Numbered from the stretch's first letter, positions 43,459 through 55,278 are shown. The stretch is DNA of 64,000 nt from Calonectria ilicicola (GCA_020809705.1 CP085825.1:7998001-8062000); one strand, 5' to 3'. Translations and numbers: made by a program. The notes: generated by a model from the sequence alone, not told the origin.

Positions 43459-45157
43459 ATGGACGTCGTCTCCTCCTCGGCTGCTGCTGACGCCGCCGGG
43501 TTCAGACGGCGGAAGGGGTCCAAGCACGATAAGACAGGGTGCCTGACCTGCCGCCACAGGTGAGTGCTGGCACGCTGCTCGCTCGCTTCGCTGGCCTGTT
43601 CTGACTGGACTGCTGTGACACATAGAAGGAAGAAGTGCGTGCAAAATACATTTCCCGTCTGCGGTGCATGCGAGCGCCTGAACCTCCGGTGTGTCCGTGA
43701 ACCTCTGCGCGATGTCGTTCCCCTAGAAGCTGCTGCTGCTGGTGGCGGCGCCCAAAATGCCTCTGCTTCTGCTTCTGCCTCTGCCTCTGCTTCTGTCGCT
43801 GCTGCTTCGAGCCTTCAGCTCCATCCGCCCTCCACCATCTGTCCACCCGTAGCCACATCCTTCTTCCCACTAACCCTCCGCAATGGAGAGACAAAGATGC
43901 CGCACAAGCGCCATGTCATGGGCTACTACATCAATGTTCTGACCCACCATCTCACAGTTAGCGAGCAGTTCAACTCGTTCCTATCCGGTAAGCCTCCACA
44001 CCTCGCGTGGATACCATACATACACATGTGTCTGATCGCCGTAACCACCATCTCCAGCATTCCTGCCCATGGCCATCGAGTCCCCAGTTCTTTCCGACGC
44101 CTTATTCGCCTTCGCTTCGGGGCACCTGTCCCTAGTGGACCCAGCCTACAAGGTGACGGCACTTGAGGCCCGGTCGGCAGCCTTACGAAACCTGGCCGTC
44201 GCTATCAAGACCCCGTCTGATAACATCACGTGCCATGAGACGAAAGCTGCAGCTTGCCTTGCATTTCTGACCTCCGAGGTGGGAACTGGCGACTGCCAGA
44301 CATGGTACAACCATCTGCAGGGCACAAAACACATCATATCCTCCGCCCTGGCCTATTCTCGAGGCGGGGAGGTCATCCACGGGCCAGACGCCTTCAAAAC
44401 CACTGAAGAAGGCCAGTGGGTTCTTCGCAACTTTGCCTATCATGACATTATTGGCAGTGTGACGTTGAGGCGAAGACCGCTCCTGGACGGCAGATACTTG
44501 GAGGGGATCACCGATGTCATTGATAGCTACTTAGGTGTAGCAACAGACTTGTTGCGCTTCATTGCCGAAATTAGCTGTCTGGATGAGGATACAAAGGTCA
44601 AGGAAGACATTTCTGATGATCAAATTGAGCAGAGAAAGTCGTTATTCCGGAACATGTGCGCGCCTCTTGAACAACGCATACAGGATTGGCATTGTCATTC
44701 AGACACATCACCAGGCCTCGCAGCTCTAGCCTATGCATACAAAAGCGCAGTTCTCATCTACTTCTATCGACTAGTCCGCAAGCACTTGTGCGGCAGCTCA
44801 CCCGTAAAGGAAGGTGACTCTCTCAAGGGGACCATAGCGGGTATCATGCACTTTAAGATGAATACAAACCTGAGAAGGGTATTGGATCATGTTTCCGAAA
44901 TCCCCATCGGCACGTCTCCAGAATCGGCCCTTCTGTTCCCTCTATTCCTCGCGGGTGGCGAGGCCACAGAGGAGGGCGATATTCAGCTTGTGCGTAAGCG
45001 GTTGGAGATGACACTAGAGCAGCGACAATTCCAAAATGTGTCACGAGCTCTGCGGGTTCTGGAGAAACTGTGGTCTCAGCGAGCGGGCAATGAGAAGGCC
45101 AATGGAGACTGGGCAGATATATTAGACGAATTAGGGGAGGATCTTCTTCTGACTTGA
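43459..45157 (+). CDS. Zn2Cys6 transcription factor, fungal-specific TF (Pfam Fungal_trans_2-like) type
   Basis: Exons 43459-43559, 43626-43987 and 44058-45157 close to 520 residues. Intron 1 falls within the zinc cluster and its removal is needed to complete it: C28-C31-C38-C46-C49-C56 (TGCLTCRHRRKKC ... CGACERLNLRC). A low-complexity (Ala-Ser)n stretch lies at about residues 79-90, encoded by a TCTGCT-type hexamer repeat (43758-43800). The rest is the regulatory domain typical of acriflavine-sensitivity / sterol-uptake-type regulators. It begins with SEQFNSFLSAFLPMAIESPV and contains LFAFASGHLSL and TWYNHLQGTKHIISSA. No coiled coil is evident. It sits tandem behind another regulator and upstream of an aminotransferase gene. 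The regulated pathway is not known. Confidence 0.92.
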
Positions 45158-45799
45158 CCCTAGTATATAAAGAAAAGAAAAGAAAAAAAATTCAAGTGGA
45201 AGAAATGGCTGCAAAAGATTAGAAGATACGCCGGAGTAAAAATCATTCGGCCCACCCCAAGTCCACATGATTATGACAAGCATAAAATATGCACGTGGGT
45301 ACAAAAAAGCCAGGGTTCCAATCTCGGCGCTCCTCGCTTCGGCAGTTCTGGCACATGCAACAATCCCAAAGTGATCAGCAACACGACCTTTTGAGTAGTT
45401 GTTTACATAGGAAAAACGAGAAACTCCACAATTCCTCCCCGCCAAGGTCGATCCGCCGGAGTGGCGAGCCAATGTTGCATCCGCGCCCGATACGCCATGC
45501 GTTATCTTAGTGGGACACGCCCAAACCGCCCGCCAATCGTCTTGGACGGGCCAATCGTCTCACATGGGCGTATGCGCTAGTGCGCCGCGGAGATGTCATC
45601 AAGCATCGAATACATGTCTCAAACAACGTGATGAAATGTTTATAGCATTTGGCACCATGTTGTATTCGGTGTCTCCAATCTCTTCTACCCTTGCACCAAG
45701 TTCAGATTGACTCCAGCAGGTAGGTTCCCTAGTTGGCCGATCGCTAGACGACTGGGTTTGGTCAAGACTATATTTACCAGAATCGATCGATATTACTCC
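45158..45799. other. intergenic promoter region of the aminotransferase gene
   Basis: No coding model was found. It contains an A-rich tract after the regulator stop (45170-45195) and a GCCAATCGT-type element occurring twice near 45532 and 45549 (CCAAT-box like). Confidence 0.4.
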
Positions 45800-47662
45800 A
45801 TGATGCTCGGCCGTATATCACCAAGAAGACCCGTTGGGGTTGTCCTCTCCGCCGTCAACGCGAGTGCTTCCCTCCAAGGTTCCAATCCTGCTTTCTCTCT
45901 TCGATCACAAATGCCAACAGCCACTCACCCTCAAAGCAAGATGCCAGCTTCCACAGCATCATACAGCGCCCAACCACTGCCCAATAATGTAGACAGTGTC
46001 AAGAGCTCAAAAGCTCCAAGCGCGGTGCTTCACAGATCCCTAAAGTCTCCGCCAATGCAAGTCGTGTCAGCAGAGGGGAAATATGTCACCTTCTCCAACG
46101 GCCACCAGATTCTCGATACAACATGCGGTGCAGCAGTCGCATGCATCGGCTATAATAATGAACGCGTAAAGAAAGCCATGATTGAGCAGATGGACAAGTT
46201 TTCATATTGCAACTCCATGTTCTTTGGGCATCCCATCGGAGAAGAGCTCGCTGCAGAGCTAATCCAAGGAACTGGAGGTGAAATGTCCAAAGCTTATATC
46301 ATGTGCAGTGGTGAGTCAACACATGTCTCGCCCTCTCACTGTAGATCAATCTTGCTAATTAGATGATGTTTTTCCTCGACAGGTTCTGAAGCCATGGAGT
46401 GTGCCATGAAGATGGCGCGACAATATTTTATGGAAATCAGCCCAAAACAGAATCAGAGAATCAATTTCATCGCGCGTCAAGGGTCCTATCACGGATGCAC
46501 ATTGGGCTCGTTATCTATGAGTGGACATGTCGCCCGTCGCAGTCTGTTTGAGGGCATGCTCTTGCCCAACGTCCACCGTGTCTCGGCTTGCAACGCATAT
46601 CGCGGCATGACCGAGGGTCAAACAGTCGAAAAATACGTCGAGCAACTTGCTGACGAGCTGGATCGCAAATTCCAGGAGATAGGGCCAGACACAGTCTGCG
46701 CATTTGTTGCTGAACCAGTGGTCGGGGCGGTGCGTCAACTTGAAAATTATCCAGTAAATCATTTCGCTAACAACCATAAACCAGACTCTGGGCTGTGTTC
46801 CCGCAGTTCCTGGGTACTTCAAGGCCATGAAGAAAGTCTGCGAAAAGTATGGAGTGCTCCTCATCTTGGATGGTATGAGTTTAATCTACTTATTTAACGT
46901 TCGGAACATTCATGCTAAGACCCTTCTAGAAGTCATGTCCGGAATGGGTCGCTCTGGAACCCTTCACGTCTGGCAACAAGAGGGCGTTGTGCCCGACATT
47001 CAAACCCTCGCCAAGGGCCTGGGCGGTGGATACGCACCAGTCGCCGGAATGCTGATCAACCACCGGGTAGCGAATGCGCTAGAGAATGGGAGCGGGTACG
47101 TCAAACTCACGATTTAACTAGGCGTTTCCTTTATCAAGATACTGACAGTTGGTGAAGAACATACTCCCATGGACACACATATCAGGGTCATCCTGTCAGT
47201 TGCGCCGCCGCATTAGAAGTGCAGCGCATCATTCGCGAGGATAACCTTGTTGAAAACGTTCAGAAACAAGGTATCTTGCTTGAACGGCTTTTGCACGAAT
47301 ATCTTGGTGACCACCCTCACGTTGGCAACGTTAGAGGGAAAGGCTTGTTTTGGGGCGTAAGTCGATTGAATCCTATCCACAATAAATAATTACGCAAAGC
47401 TAAAAATCGCTAGATTGAGTTTGTCGCCGACAAGAACACAAAAGAACCATTTGCTCCGTCCGTCGGCGTCGCGAATGCTGTCCATCTAAAGGGACTTCAC
47501 AAGCTTGGGATTAGCCTCTACCCTGGAGTTGGAACAAAAGATGGTGTTGTGGGAGACCATGTGCTCCTCTCGCCTGCGTACACTAGTACCAAGGAGGAAA
47601 TTGAAGACATTGCCATGAGGACGAAAGAGGCAGTATTTCAAACATTTGACGAGCTGGTTTAG
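45800..47662 (+). CDS. class-III PLP-dependent aminotransferase
   Basis: Exons 45800-46310, 46383-46729, 46785-46872, 46930-47095, 47158-47356 and 47414-47662 close to 519 residues. Class-III (omega-aminotransferase) blocks in order: ILDTTCGAAVACIGYNNERV; GSEAMECAMKMARQYF; the PLP-phosphate region RQGSYHGCTLGSLSMSG; EPVVGATLGCVPAVPGYF; the cofactor Asp in LLILDEVMSGMGRSG; and the Schiff-base Lys in DIQTLAKGLGGGYAP. The C-terminal domain ends YPGVGTKDGVVGDHVLLSPA. The first 95 residues are Ser/Ala-rich with Arg and few acids, which could be a mitochondrial presequence; an inner Met at 45914 is an alternative start. The exact amino donor (beta-alanine, ornithine, GABA or another omega-amine) cannot be told from sequence. 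It lies directly behind a pair of regulators. Confidence 0.9.
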
Positions 47663-48240
47663 ATAATAGTGAAATGTTGAACAATTTGTTTCCAAAGTTT
47701 TTAGAGCGAAGTGATTGTCAGCTTCCAGGGTCCCGAGCGGGCTAATCGGTTCAGCTAAAGTTACTCTTGACACTGAGACTAACACACCATTCTGAATTTT
47801 CCGATGTCGCGCCTATCTCAATAGTTATCAATATAGTTAGGGCTGGAACATAGATTCTCTCCGTTGTAGTAAGACAGCATCAAGTCTCGACCAACAGCTG
47901 AAGAGGGCGCCAAGTTTTTACAGTGGATCAGTTGGCAGCATGCCCGTGAAGCTCAATTTCGCTCAGCCAGAGCAGTTCTGCTGAATCAGGAGACGGCACG
48001 GGGCGGTCCCACTTCAGCTCTGGCCCGGCCGCCACCGAATTACAAGAACCAATAGCAAGCCATGGCCCTGGAACATGGCGGCTACTAGCATTCAATAGCG
48101 CCGGAAGTCGCGACTAGTCAGCAGCAATCAAGGGAGGGCGAGACACGGGCACGCATCCTCTTTTGGCTGTAGCAGGTGCTGAATTCCTTGGGCTGAGATG
48201 ACCAGCATACCTAAGAAACCAAACTATTGAAGCCACAAAT
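47663..48240. other. gene-free stretch
   Basis: No coding model was found. It contains the second copy of the CAATAGCGCC(A/G)GAAG(C/T)CGC string (48093-48111). Confidence 0.4.
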
Positions 48241-48270
48241 GAACCCTTGGGTTCAACATCTGTATTTAAA
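48241..48270 (+). promoter_or_regulatory. palindrome and TATA-like element of the NADase gene
   Basis: GAACCC-TT-GGGTTC (48241-48254) is a perfect inverted repeat. It is followed 8 bp later by TATTTAAA (48263-48270), about 90 bp before the ATG. The spacing suits an operator next to the core promoter. Confidence 0.45.
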
Positions 48271-48360
48271 AGTAGCCAAGCCAGAATTTCGTCGCCTCAG
48301 TGCTCCAACGTAGTACAAGCTTTCCTTGTAACCATTGGCATCAAACCCACAAGAGTAGCA

Positions 48361-49208
48361 ATGCGCTCAACATCGCTCCTCGTATGCCTTTCATGGCTTT
48401 CTGGGTCATTGGCTCTTCCTGCCCCTTCCACGTCTCCCACAGCGCCAAGCTCCGACCCCTGTGACAAGATCGAAAAAGATGGCTTTGTACCTAAATACGA
48501 CACATATCTTTGCGGGAGCGATCTACTCGGACCTCGCGATTTGCCTGTTGAGGAACCACTCAAGACAATCCTGGCGGGCTACAGTCGTTTCGGAAACCAG
48601 TCCGCAGACGCATTTCTACAGAAGTACACAAAAAAGAGCACCAGTACCAAACGCAAGCGCGATTGGATATACCCGGGCGATAGGCAGGGGTTCAAACTGG
48701 GCACTGATGGATTGGGTATTCAATTCAATGTGACTCTCAAAAAAGGAACATTTGTGGACCGCTTTGGAGACACCACGGGTAAGTCGCTATTGCGTGCAGT
48801 GCAATGCAAAAATAAATGTGTATCTAACCCATACCTTTGATAGGCAAGTTTATGTCCCTTGCCTGCACACCCTACACGCAGCGAGCTATTCCCCCAGTCA
48901 ATCTCGCTGAAGAGTCCTGGTCGACATCAGATCATCCCTTCAATTATCATGTCTATCGTTTAGTCAAAGACTTCAACTTCACCACCGGGCCTTCTGCACC
49001 TGGTTTTGAACAAATAGGACTCGGGCTGCAGTTCTGGACCAGGGATATATCCGTTGGTAATTTAACAATCGGAGACAGAATAATGAATGACACTGTAATT
49101 GGAGATAGGGTCTTGGAAGAGGTTAAGCCTAAAGATTTGATCCATTTTGAGGGATGTTTCGAGAAGAAAGAAGCAGGACAGGCCGGTTATGGGATGGGAG
49201 AACTATAG
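48361..49208 (+). CDS. secreted TNT-domain protein, probable NAD glycohydrolase
   Basis: Exons 48361-48778 and 48844-49208 close to 260 residues, starting with a signal peptide (residues 1 to about 19, ...GSLALPAPS). The upstream in-frame extension to 48247 is not needed. After a Cys-containing N-terminal part, the C-terminal half has the TNT fold signature named after the mycobacterial necrotizing toxin. It shows WIYPGDRQGFKLG, then DRFGDTTGKFMSLA (candidate catalytic Arg), the RAIPPVNL block, and FEQIGLGLQFW (candidate catalytic Gln). Fungal members such as the conidial NADase of Aspergillus fumigatus cleave NAD to ADP-ribose and nicotinamide at the cell surface or outside. Several N-glycosylation sites (NFT, NLT, NDT) fit secretion. 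Its likely role, in antagonism or defence, is inference. Confidence 0.8.
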
Positions 49209-50151
49209 GAATAATGTAATCCAACTACTAAAATATAATTCATTTATTCAATAACGCATGGGAGTTATAACGCGGCGCATATCCAAAAGGGTGATCCCTG
49301 GGAGGTTAATCCCACCGGTATTTTGGTCATGGAGATGAGCTCGATCGCTGTCAGACAACACACTTTAATTCAAATGCGATCCATGTATCTGTATCCTACA
49401 AACACAACTCAACATGTTATCTGAAGTATTACGGTCGATTTGGGGCTGCACTGTCAACCCGCACTGTCTTCACTCAAACACGACTGATTTGCCAACTAAA
49501 CAGTAGCATCGTGCAAAACACATGAACAAGACTTGCACAGCCATTTCAGGTTCCGGGTAAACTTTTATCTTTAATAGATGGCATACTTTGGCATAGGCTT
49601 GGGCCTCTAACTGCTAATGGTGTAACCCGCCAAGACCGGTCAAAGTGGAGTTTACATCAGTCACCCAACCCTTCGCCGATTACTCAGCGGTATCGGCTGC
49701 CAAACTCTCTCACACATTATTTACGGCTCACTTTTCATGAATACAATCTTGTATTCGCTACCAAGCCAAGCCTCATATGAGCTGTTTAATAATGCGTATC
49801 GGCTTTCCGAAAACTTAATCCATTTAGCCCCTCGGCACACGCCCAGGAACACGGGACTGCATGACGTTCTATCGCGATTCTCATGTCCCTAATGGCCCGT
49901 TTAGGTCCATGAGGGTCCATGAATAACCTGCAAGCATGATTATAACGTCTCTAAGTATTTGCCCCAGTCTTTCTAAGTTCTTACTCTGAAGGTAGAAATT
50001 GCACGGGATCTTAACATGCTTTGGAGACCGACACATGAGGTCCGAGATGCCGGATCTCAACTATTTAGAGGTCCTCGACCCGTCAGCATAATTCTGATAG
50101 CAGACTCACTTCCACTTCTCAATTCATTCTTCATCCAATATTCAAATCATT
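49209..50151. other. gene-free stretch
   Basis: No coding model was found. It should contain the promoter of the following secreted protein. It shows a short direct repeat, GGTCCATGA, twice at about 49902-49922. Confidence 0.4.
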
Positions 50152-51249
50152 ATGAAGCAGCATTTTCTCGCCGCGGCCCTCTTTGGGCAGCTTTGTGTTG
50201 GCTATGAATTCGCCCCCGAGTCCCAGTCGACATACAAGGTAAGACGAGACTTCCTCATTTCCAAGAGTCATTCGAGCTATATCTGACAGTGCTAGACTAA
50301 CGTTCCCACTCTATTCGACTTCACCGACTCCCAGTACGAACTGGACAAGGGTTCCTCTTGGTGGATGAGCTCCTTCATCACTGGTGACAATGACAAACAG
50401 TATCTTGCCATCTCACACGCTCTGACTGAGGAAAGCCCTGAAAGTCCAGATGCTAAATGTCGCTCCTCAATTCTGGACCTTGAATCCCTTGATTACTGGG
50501 TTGATCTGTCTTATTGCAACCTCCAGGGAAATACGGCTTTTGACCGATCGTCTCCCATGCACGCCGATTTCGGCACTCATGGATTCAAGGCTACCTCCAA
50601 CGACAGCGTCTCAAGCATGAACGCGTACGTTCAAACATCAAACTTCTCCATGGATATTAGCTGGGGCTCTACATCCACTGCTTTGCTAAACGGAGGTAAT
50701 GGCGTTATTGCGTTTGGGTCCAACTACGGCAACGCCACTGAGTGGAGCATTCCCTCTTGCAAAACAACCGGAAATATTACCCTCAATGATGAGGTCATTA
50801 ATATTGACACCAAAGGTTCCTTTACCTGGTACGATCGTCAGATTGCCTGGGCTACTCCCAGGAACTGGACCTGGTTCCAGGTGAATTTTCCCAATTCTCC
50901 TGTAAAGGCTAGCGTCTGGGCTATGGATCTTGATGCTTCGGGTAATCAGCTGCATTATGCCTCGGTTCGAGCAGACGGAGACTCGCAGCATATTTTGTCT
51001 TACAAGCTCAGCGCTGACATGTCCCAAACATGGACCTCCCCCAACTCCAACATTACCTATCCTCTGAGCTGGAGACTTGACTTTGACAATGGCGACTATC
51101 TCAAGGTCAAGTCTGTCCGTGATGACCAGGAAATGTTTGGTTATGTCGCCGTTTCTGACTCAGCCTACGAGGGCTTCGTTACAATTGAAGGAAAATTTCT
51201 TGGGCAAACACAGGGCTTTGGCATTGTTGAGATGGTCAGAGTCTACTAG
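50152..51249 (+). CDS. secreted CrtC/AttH-like protein (kievitone hydratase-like)
   Basis: Exons 50152-50238 and 50296-51249 close to 346 residues. A signal peptide covers about residues 1-17 (MKQHFLAAALFGQLCVG). The body is Trp- and Tyr-rich beta structure, with SSWWMSSFITG, an early conserved Cys, and the GSFTWYDRQIAWATPRNWTW block that resembles the G-x-x-x-W/Y-x-D signature of CrtC-like hydroxyneurosporene-synthase/AttH proteins. Fungal relatives include the secreted kievitone hydratase, which hydrates a plant isoflavonoid defence compound, and Diels-Alderase-like enzymes of natural-product pathways. No backbone synthase lies nearby, so a secreted hydratase acting on host or environmental compounds is the better guess. 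There are many N-glycosylation sites. The specific substrate is unknown. Confidence 0.7.
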
Positions 51250-51928
51250 ATTGCATCTGTAGACTACACCAATTTGCATTCTCAATAAGATGTGACCCTA
51301 TCCCGGCTCCATTCACCAACTGCTTCGCATTCACTACCAATATGTATCCGCTTTTATAAATTAAGATAAAAGGCCATTTTTCATATCATTGCAATAAATT
51401 GTTAATACTGAAGTATGAGACATTACACGTGCATCTATTCAAACAATAACGAGAAGGTGAGGTCCAAATATTTATTGAGTTATGACGCTGTGCCTCTTTT
51501 ACCATGCCAACAGAAAATATATGACATTTATTATCAAGATATGGTCATGCATATTTCATGGAACACGATGCAGACTTCAACACTGCTTATCACACTTTTA
51601 TGGACACCAGATCCAGAGCTACTGGTCTAGTACTCATACTTGTCTTGGTGTGTTAATAAGGCCTGCGCTCCGCCCCAGTGTATTCGTGTAGCAGCGAAAT
51701 TGATCTTAATTCTTATCACTATTGGGTAAAATAATAAATATTAATGATGAAAAGAGTCCGTTAATAAGGGTTTGGCTCAAAACTTTTACCAGAGTATCTT
51801 AAAATGAATGTACTATACTACCAAATCAATAATGACGCTGTCTACTTCATAATTTCTTTCTCTCTATTATCATTTCTACCTATTCCCCGCCCAGTTTATC
51901 ATGGTCCCCTTATGTTTAGCAGAACTTC
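51250..51928. other. convergent intergenic region
   Basis: AT-rich 3' flanks of two converging genes. No coding model was found. Confidence 0.4.
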
Positions 51929-53431
51929 TTAATCTGTTTGCTCTACAGATTGATAACCGTTATTAGGTGCGTCAAGACTAGCAGCTTCACTAGAATTTCC
52001 ATCTTTAGAATCATCAGCAACGTATCCATCATTACTTGCAAGATGTTCCAAACAACCCTCGCAATATTTCAAGTCGGGATACTTAGTACCCAGAAAATAA
52101 TCAATAATAAGCTTGAACAACTTCCAAATAGTAGATATCAACACTATATTATTGATTATTACAGAAAAAAGCAAAGATGACGTCTTTTTCATGTGCGGCA
52201 CTTGGCATAAGTAGTCAGTCCGAATGACAGACGGGCGGATTCCGAGAGGGGAGTCTGATGGGGCTGGCTTTTTAAATGGACTCGTTGCTAAGCCTGGAAG
52301 GTTGCCTTTGTAAAAGTTATCACCATATGCATGTTTCTTTTCCTCATCAATCGTGGTGATATTTTGGCTAAAGTAGACGAGTAGTTCTGCGTCGGCAAGG
52401 ATGTTAGGGCCATCTGTGTTTTGACCAAGATCCACCAATAAAGTGAAATAAAAGACCTTTGCCAGGGTATCGCTAGAAATCCATATCCCTGGAAGTGGTG
52501 TCAGGATATCAGTATCGTTTCCGTGAGCTAAATGGGAAATTTTATCGTGGTTATCCATAATACCGGTGCTAGTGAAGTGGTGACAAAACCAGACAGGGGT
52601 ATTAGCTTCGTCTCTGAAGAGCAGAAAAAAGCAGCCAGCGTCAAAGAAGTCAAGTGATTTGATATCCTCGGCGGTATTTCTGTTGGGCATTCTGCGAGTA
52701 AATCCAATGTCCCCTTTATATATAGGCTTATTTGATGCTGAAAACTTTTCATTGGCAACATTCATGGCTCGAGTTGCTTGTATAGAATACCAGCCCAAGA
52801 GGGATTCTCCCCACCATAAACTAGCGCTAGCGGTGGCATTTCTCCCGAAGAATTGAGTGGAGTTTATACCATATTGACTTTTGGAGTTGAAATCATACTC
52901 TGTGGTCAAGTCCACGCTAAACAATCCTTCAGAAGTCTCAATACCACAGCTTATCCAAGCATTTAAAGTCGCACCCCATTGCTGATTAGAAATCTGTGCC
53001 GGAGTCCGCTCCACGCTCAAGAATGTGACGGTGATAAGTTCAATAGAACATTCTTGAAAGACGTTGTTTTGGTATGGTAAAGATCCTGTTGGTGTCTTCT
53101 GATCATCTTGATCCCCAATCTTCCATATACCAGATACAGTATATCTTAATGCTGAACTGTTTGTATAGAATTGAGTGCCAAGGGGAAGGGCAGTTGGTGA
53201 ACATATTTTGTTTGTATTGGCTGTTAAAAAGGATGGCCAACTAGAAAAATATGTTTTACTTGTGGTATTGGGGTCGGGTTGATAAGATGCCCTCAATTCA
53301 TAACCTTGCGTCGCAACACTAAGGAATGTAATCAACACCACAATAACCAACCCTCCAATGATGACAACTGGAGTAAACCATTTGAAAGGATATTGTCGAC
53401 TTAAATTGTATGAGAATAATGACGCGTGCAT
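51929..53431 (-). CDS. double-anchored membrane protein with large ectodomain, function unknown
   Basis: A 500-residue single-exon protein. Residues 20-45 (VVIIGGLVIVVLITFLSVAT) form an N-terminal anchor after a short cytoplasmic end. About 370 residues then lie outside, with many N-x-S/T sites and at least six Cys (for example KICSPT, ECSIEL, WISCG, GCFFLLF, WFCHHF). A second anchor is near 415-440 (SLLFSVIINNIVLISTIW). The C-terminal cytoplasmic tail has a CEGCLEH pair and an acidic end. The pattern matches lineage-specific fungal membrane proteins with no assigned role; I know no enzyme motif here. The ATG at 53431 is the first in frame. Codon use and the unbroken length argue that it is real. 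Confidence 0.75.
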   Translation of the reverse strand: MHASLFSYNLSRQYPFKWFTPVVIIGGLVIVVLITFLSVATQGYELRASYQPDPNTTSKTYFSSWPSFLTANTNKICSPTALPLGTQFYTNSSALRYTVSGIWKIGDQDDQKTPTGSLPYQNNVFQECSIELITVTFLSVERTPAQISNQQWGATLNAWISCGIETSEGLFSVDLTTEYDFNSKSQYGINSTQFFGRNATASASLWWGESLLGWYSIQATRAMNVANEKFSASNKPIYKGDIGFTRRMPNRNTAEDIKSLDFFDAGCFFLLFRDEANTPVWFCHHFTSTGIMDNHDKISHLAHGNDTDILTPLPGIWISSDTLAKVFYFTLLVDLGQNTDGPNILADAELLVYFSQNITTIDEEKKHAYGDNFYKGNLPGLATSPFKKPAPSDSPLGIRPSVIRTDYLCQVPHMKKTSSLLFSVIINNIVLISTIWKLFKLIIDYFLGTKYPDLKYCEGCLEHLASNDGYVADDSKDGNSSEAASLDAPNNGYQSVEQTD

Positions 53432-55278
53432 CTTATTCCAGCCTTCAAGCTAATCTGCAGGGAAGTTGGATATTGAAAATACAAGCAAATGGATATGATT
53501 TTGAACTTTTTCAGCTGGAACAGAAATTGAAAATGGTTCTTTGGTTGGAAAAGGAAATCGGGGGCCTTTAAAAAGCATAAAAATAAGTAAAAGGCATTTA
53601 AACGCCACATTATGCACACCAGAAGCAGTCGGGGGCTGTATCATACCTACATTCAAGGTGCCTCGTGGGGGCTTCCAGCTGACGCGTTATTGTTCATACT
53701 ATTGGATCAACATTCAGCCGCACAAACGCACATTGTTGAAAGTATTTCACGCAATATCCAAAGTATGCCTTGCCATAAACATGAAATGTGTTGAGGCAGC
53801 ACAATACTCCACTGCTCACCTTCGGTTTCGCGCCAGCAACACCCTAAGAAGCACTGCAGCCCAAGTGCAGACAGAGAGCTCATCCGCCACAAGTAACAAC
53901 TGTTCTCGGTGTCTATATACATATTGAACCTCTTTGCCAAAGGTAAATTTTTTTTAATTTGTTCGACGCACTGAAACGTAAAAGAGCTTATCGTATCTCT
54001 GGTCTGCGCTAGATGCGGCCAGAAATTAATTCTAACGCTCCACCAGACTTCGCCTCATTATGGGATCTTCCGATTTTGAGACAAGCCGATATTGACAAAA
54101 TTTGCCGCAAACTAATCCCGATACAGACTTTGCTGGTTTGCAGGTCCTCTATCGCGATTTTTTGGCGCGCCTAGTTACGCCACAGCGCGAAACATTGGAC
54201 CACAGCCTCATACACCCCTCGGCAAGATTACAAAAAGAGTCAATTGCATGTTATTGCATAATACTTGCATTGGGTGGCTATGAGACTTTTATCTCAGCTG
54301 AAAACATGTGCCGTTCTAATCATGAGGCCTCCCATCCGCTCAATCGCTGGACACAAGTGGATTGTACTTCCACATGAAAGGCTGACATGGATCGAGTTTT
54401 TCAAACTCCGATTATTTATTTTACACTTTTCCGAGCGCCATATTGTTATGTACACGTCATTTCTGATTATCTATATCCTATTGATGTGTAGCAAGGCATA
54501 TTCGAGATGCAGCAGGCATATCTGATGGTAAAAGGATGCTTCATCAATCGGTGAGGAGCTTATACATGAACAAGACAATCTACCCTATCTCTTTAACTAC
54601 GGTAAGCCTTCACCCTAGTCAGGTGCCTTATATAATACACTAAAAAGGTCGATTTTATTACCTTTGATTTGTTATATATCACTCACTCGGTAGTTGCTCA
54701 GGTCTACTCAGACACTCAGTCGCGACTCAGTTGGGTCCAGGTTAATGCGGCATCAGCTCCTACTCCAGTACAACGGAGAGAATTCTCGTAAGCAAATTAA
54801 GATGGCCTCTACGTTGTTTCACTGGCATGCTCGCTTGTAGCATTGAGGAAAAACGTAGGTGGATCATTCGGGTCATCGGCACCAAACCCTGTTCTATACG
54901 CGGTTCGGTCCCATCCCAATCCACCGGAATGGTACCTGCGACGATTAAACTGGAGAAAGGGGTCGAACAGTCCGCTGGGATATGTCACCGTCCAGTGGAA
55001 CCATGGTCTGTGTTGCGAGAGGGCTGCCTTGTCGGTCTTTTTCGAGTATTGTTTCAACAACTAGCATGGGCCCGTTTGAGAAAAAACTCCACCAACCACA
55101 AGACAGGTTTCAACATCAACAACACCATAGAACGGAAATGCGGAACCCTCTGGAGAAGACGAAAAAGCGGGCGATCCATGTATGCCGGGTTAATTCAGCG
55201 GTTTCCGTATAATGTCTTTTTGGGAATTAAGGGAGAGGTCGGGGAACTCTAAGTGCTCCATAATTCAGCTTGTCAACG
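53432..55278. other. gene-poor stretch of 1.8 kb
   Basis: No convincing gene was found. ORFs at 54102-54377 and 54827-55252 (plus) and 54809-55060 (minus) have no family motif. The stretch 54040-54300 (for example LWDLPILRQADIDKICRKL in one frame, LYRDFLARLV in another) looks like a decayed coding region, but I cannot name it. Confidence 0.35.

Noticed and set aside
48247..48360. 38-residue extension of the NADase ORF upstream of 48361
   Set aside because: It contains the TATA-like element and would displace the signal peptide.
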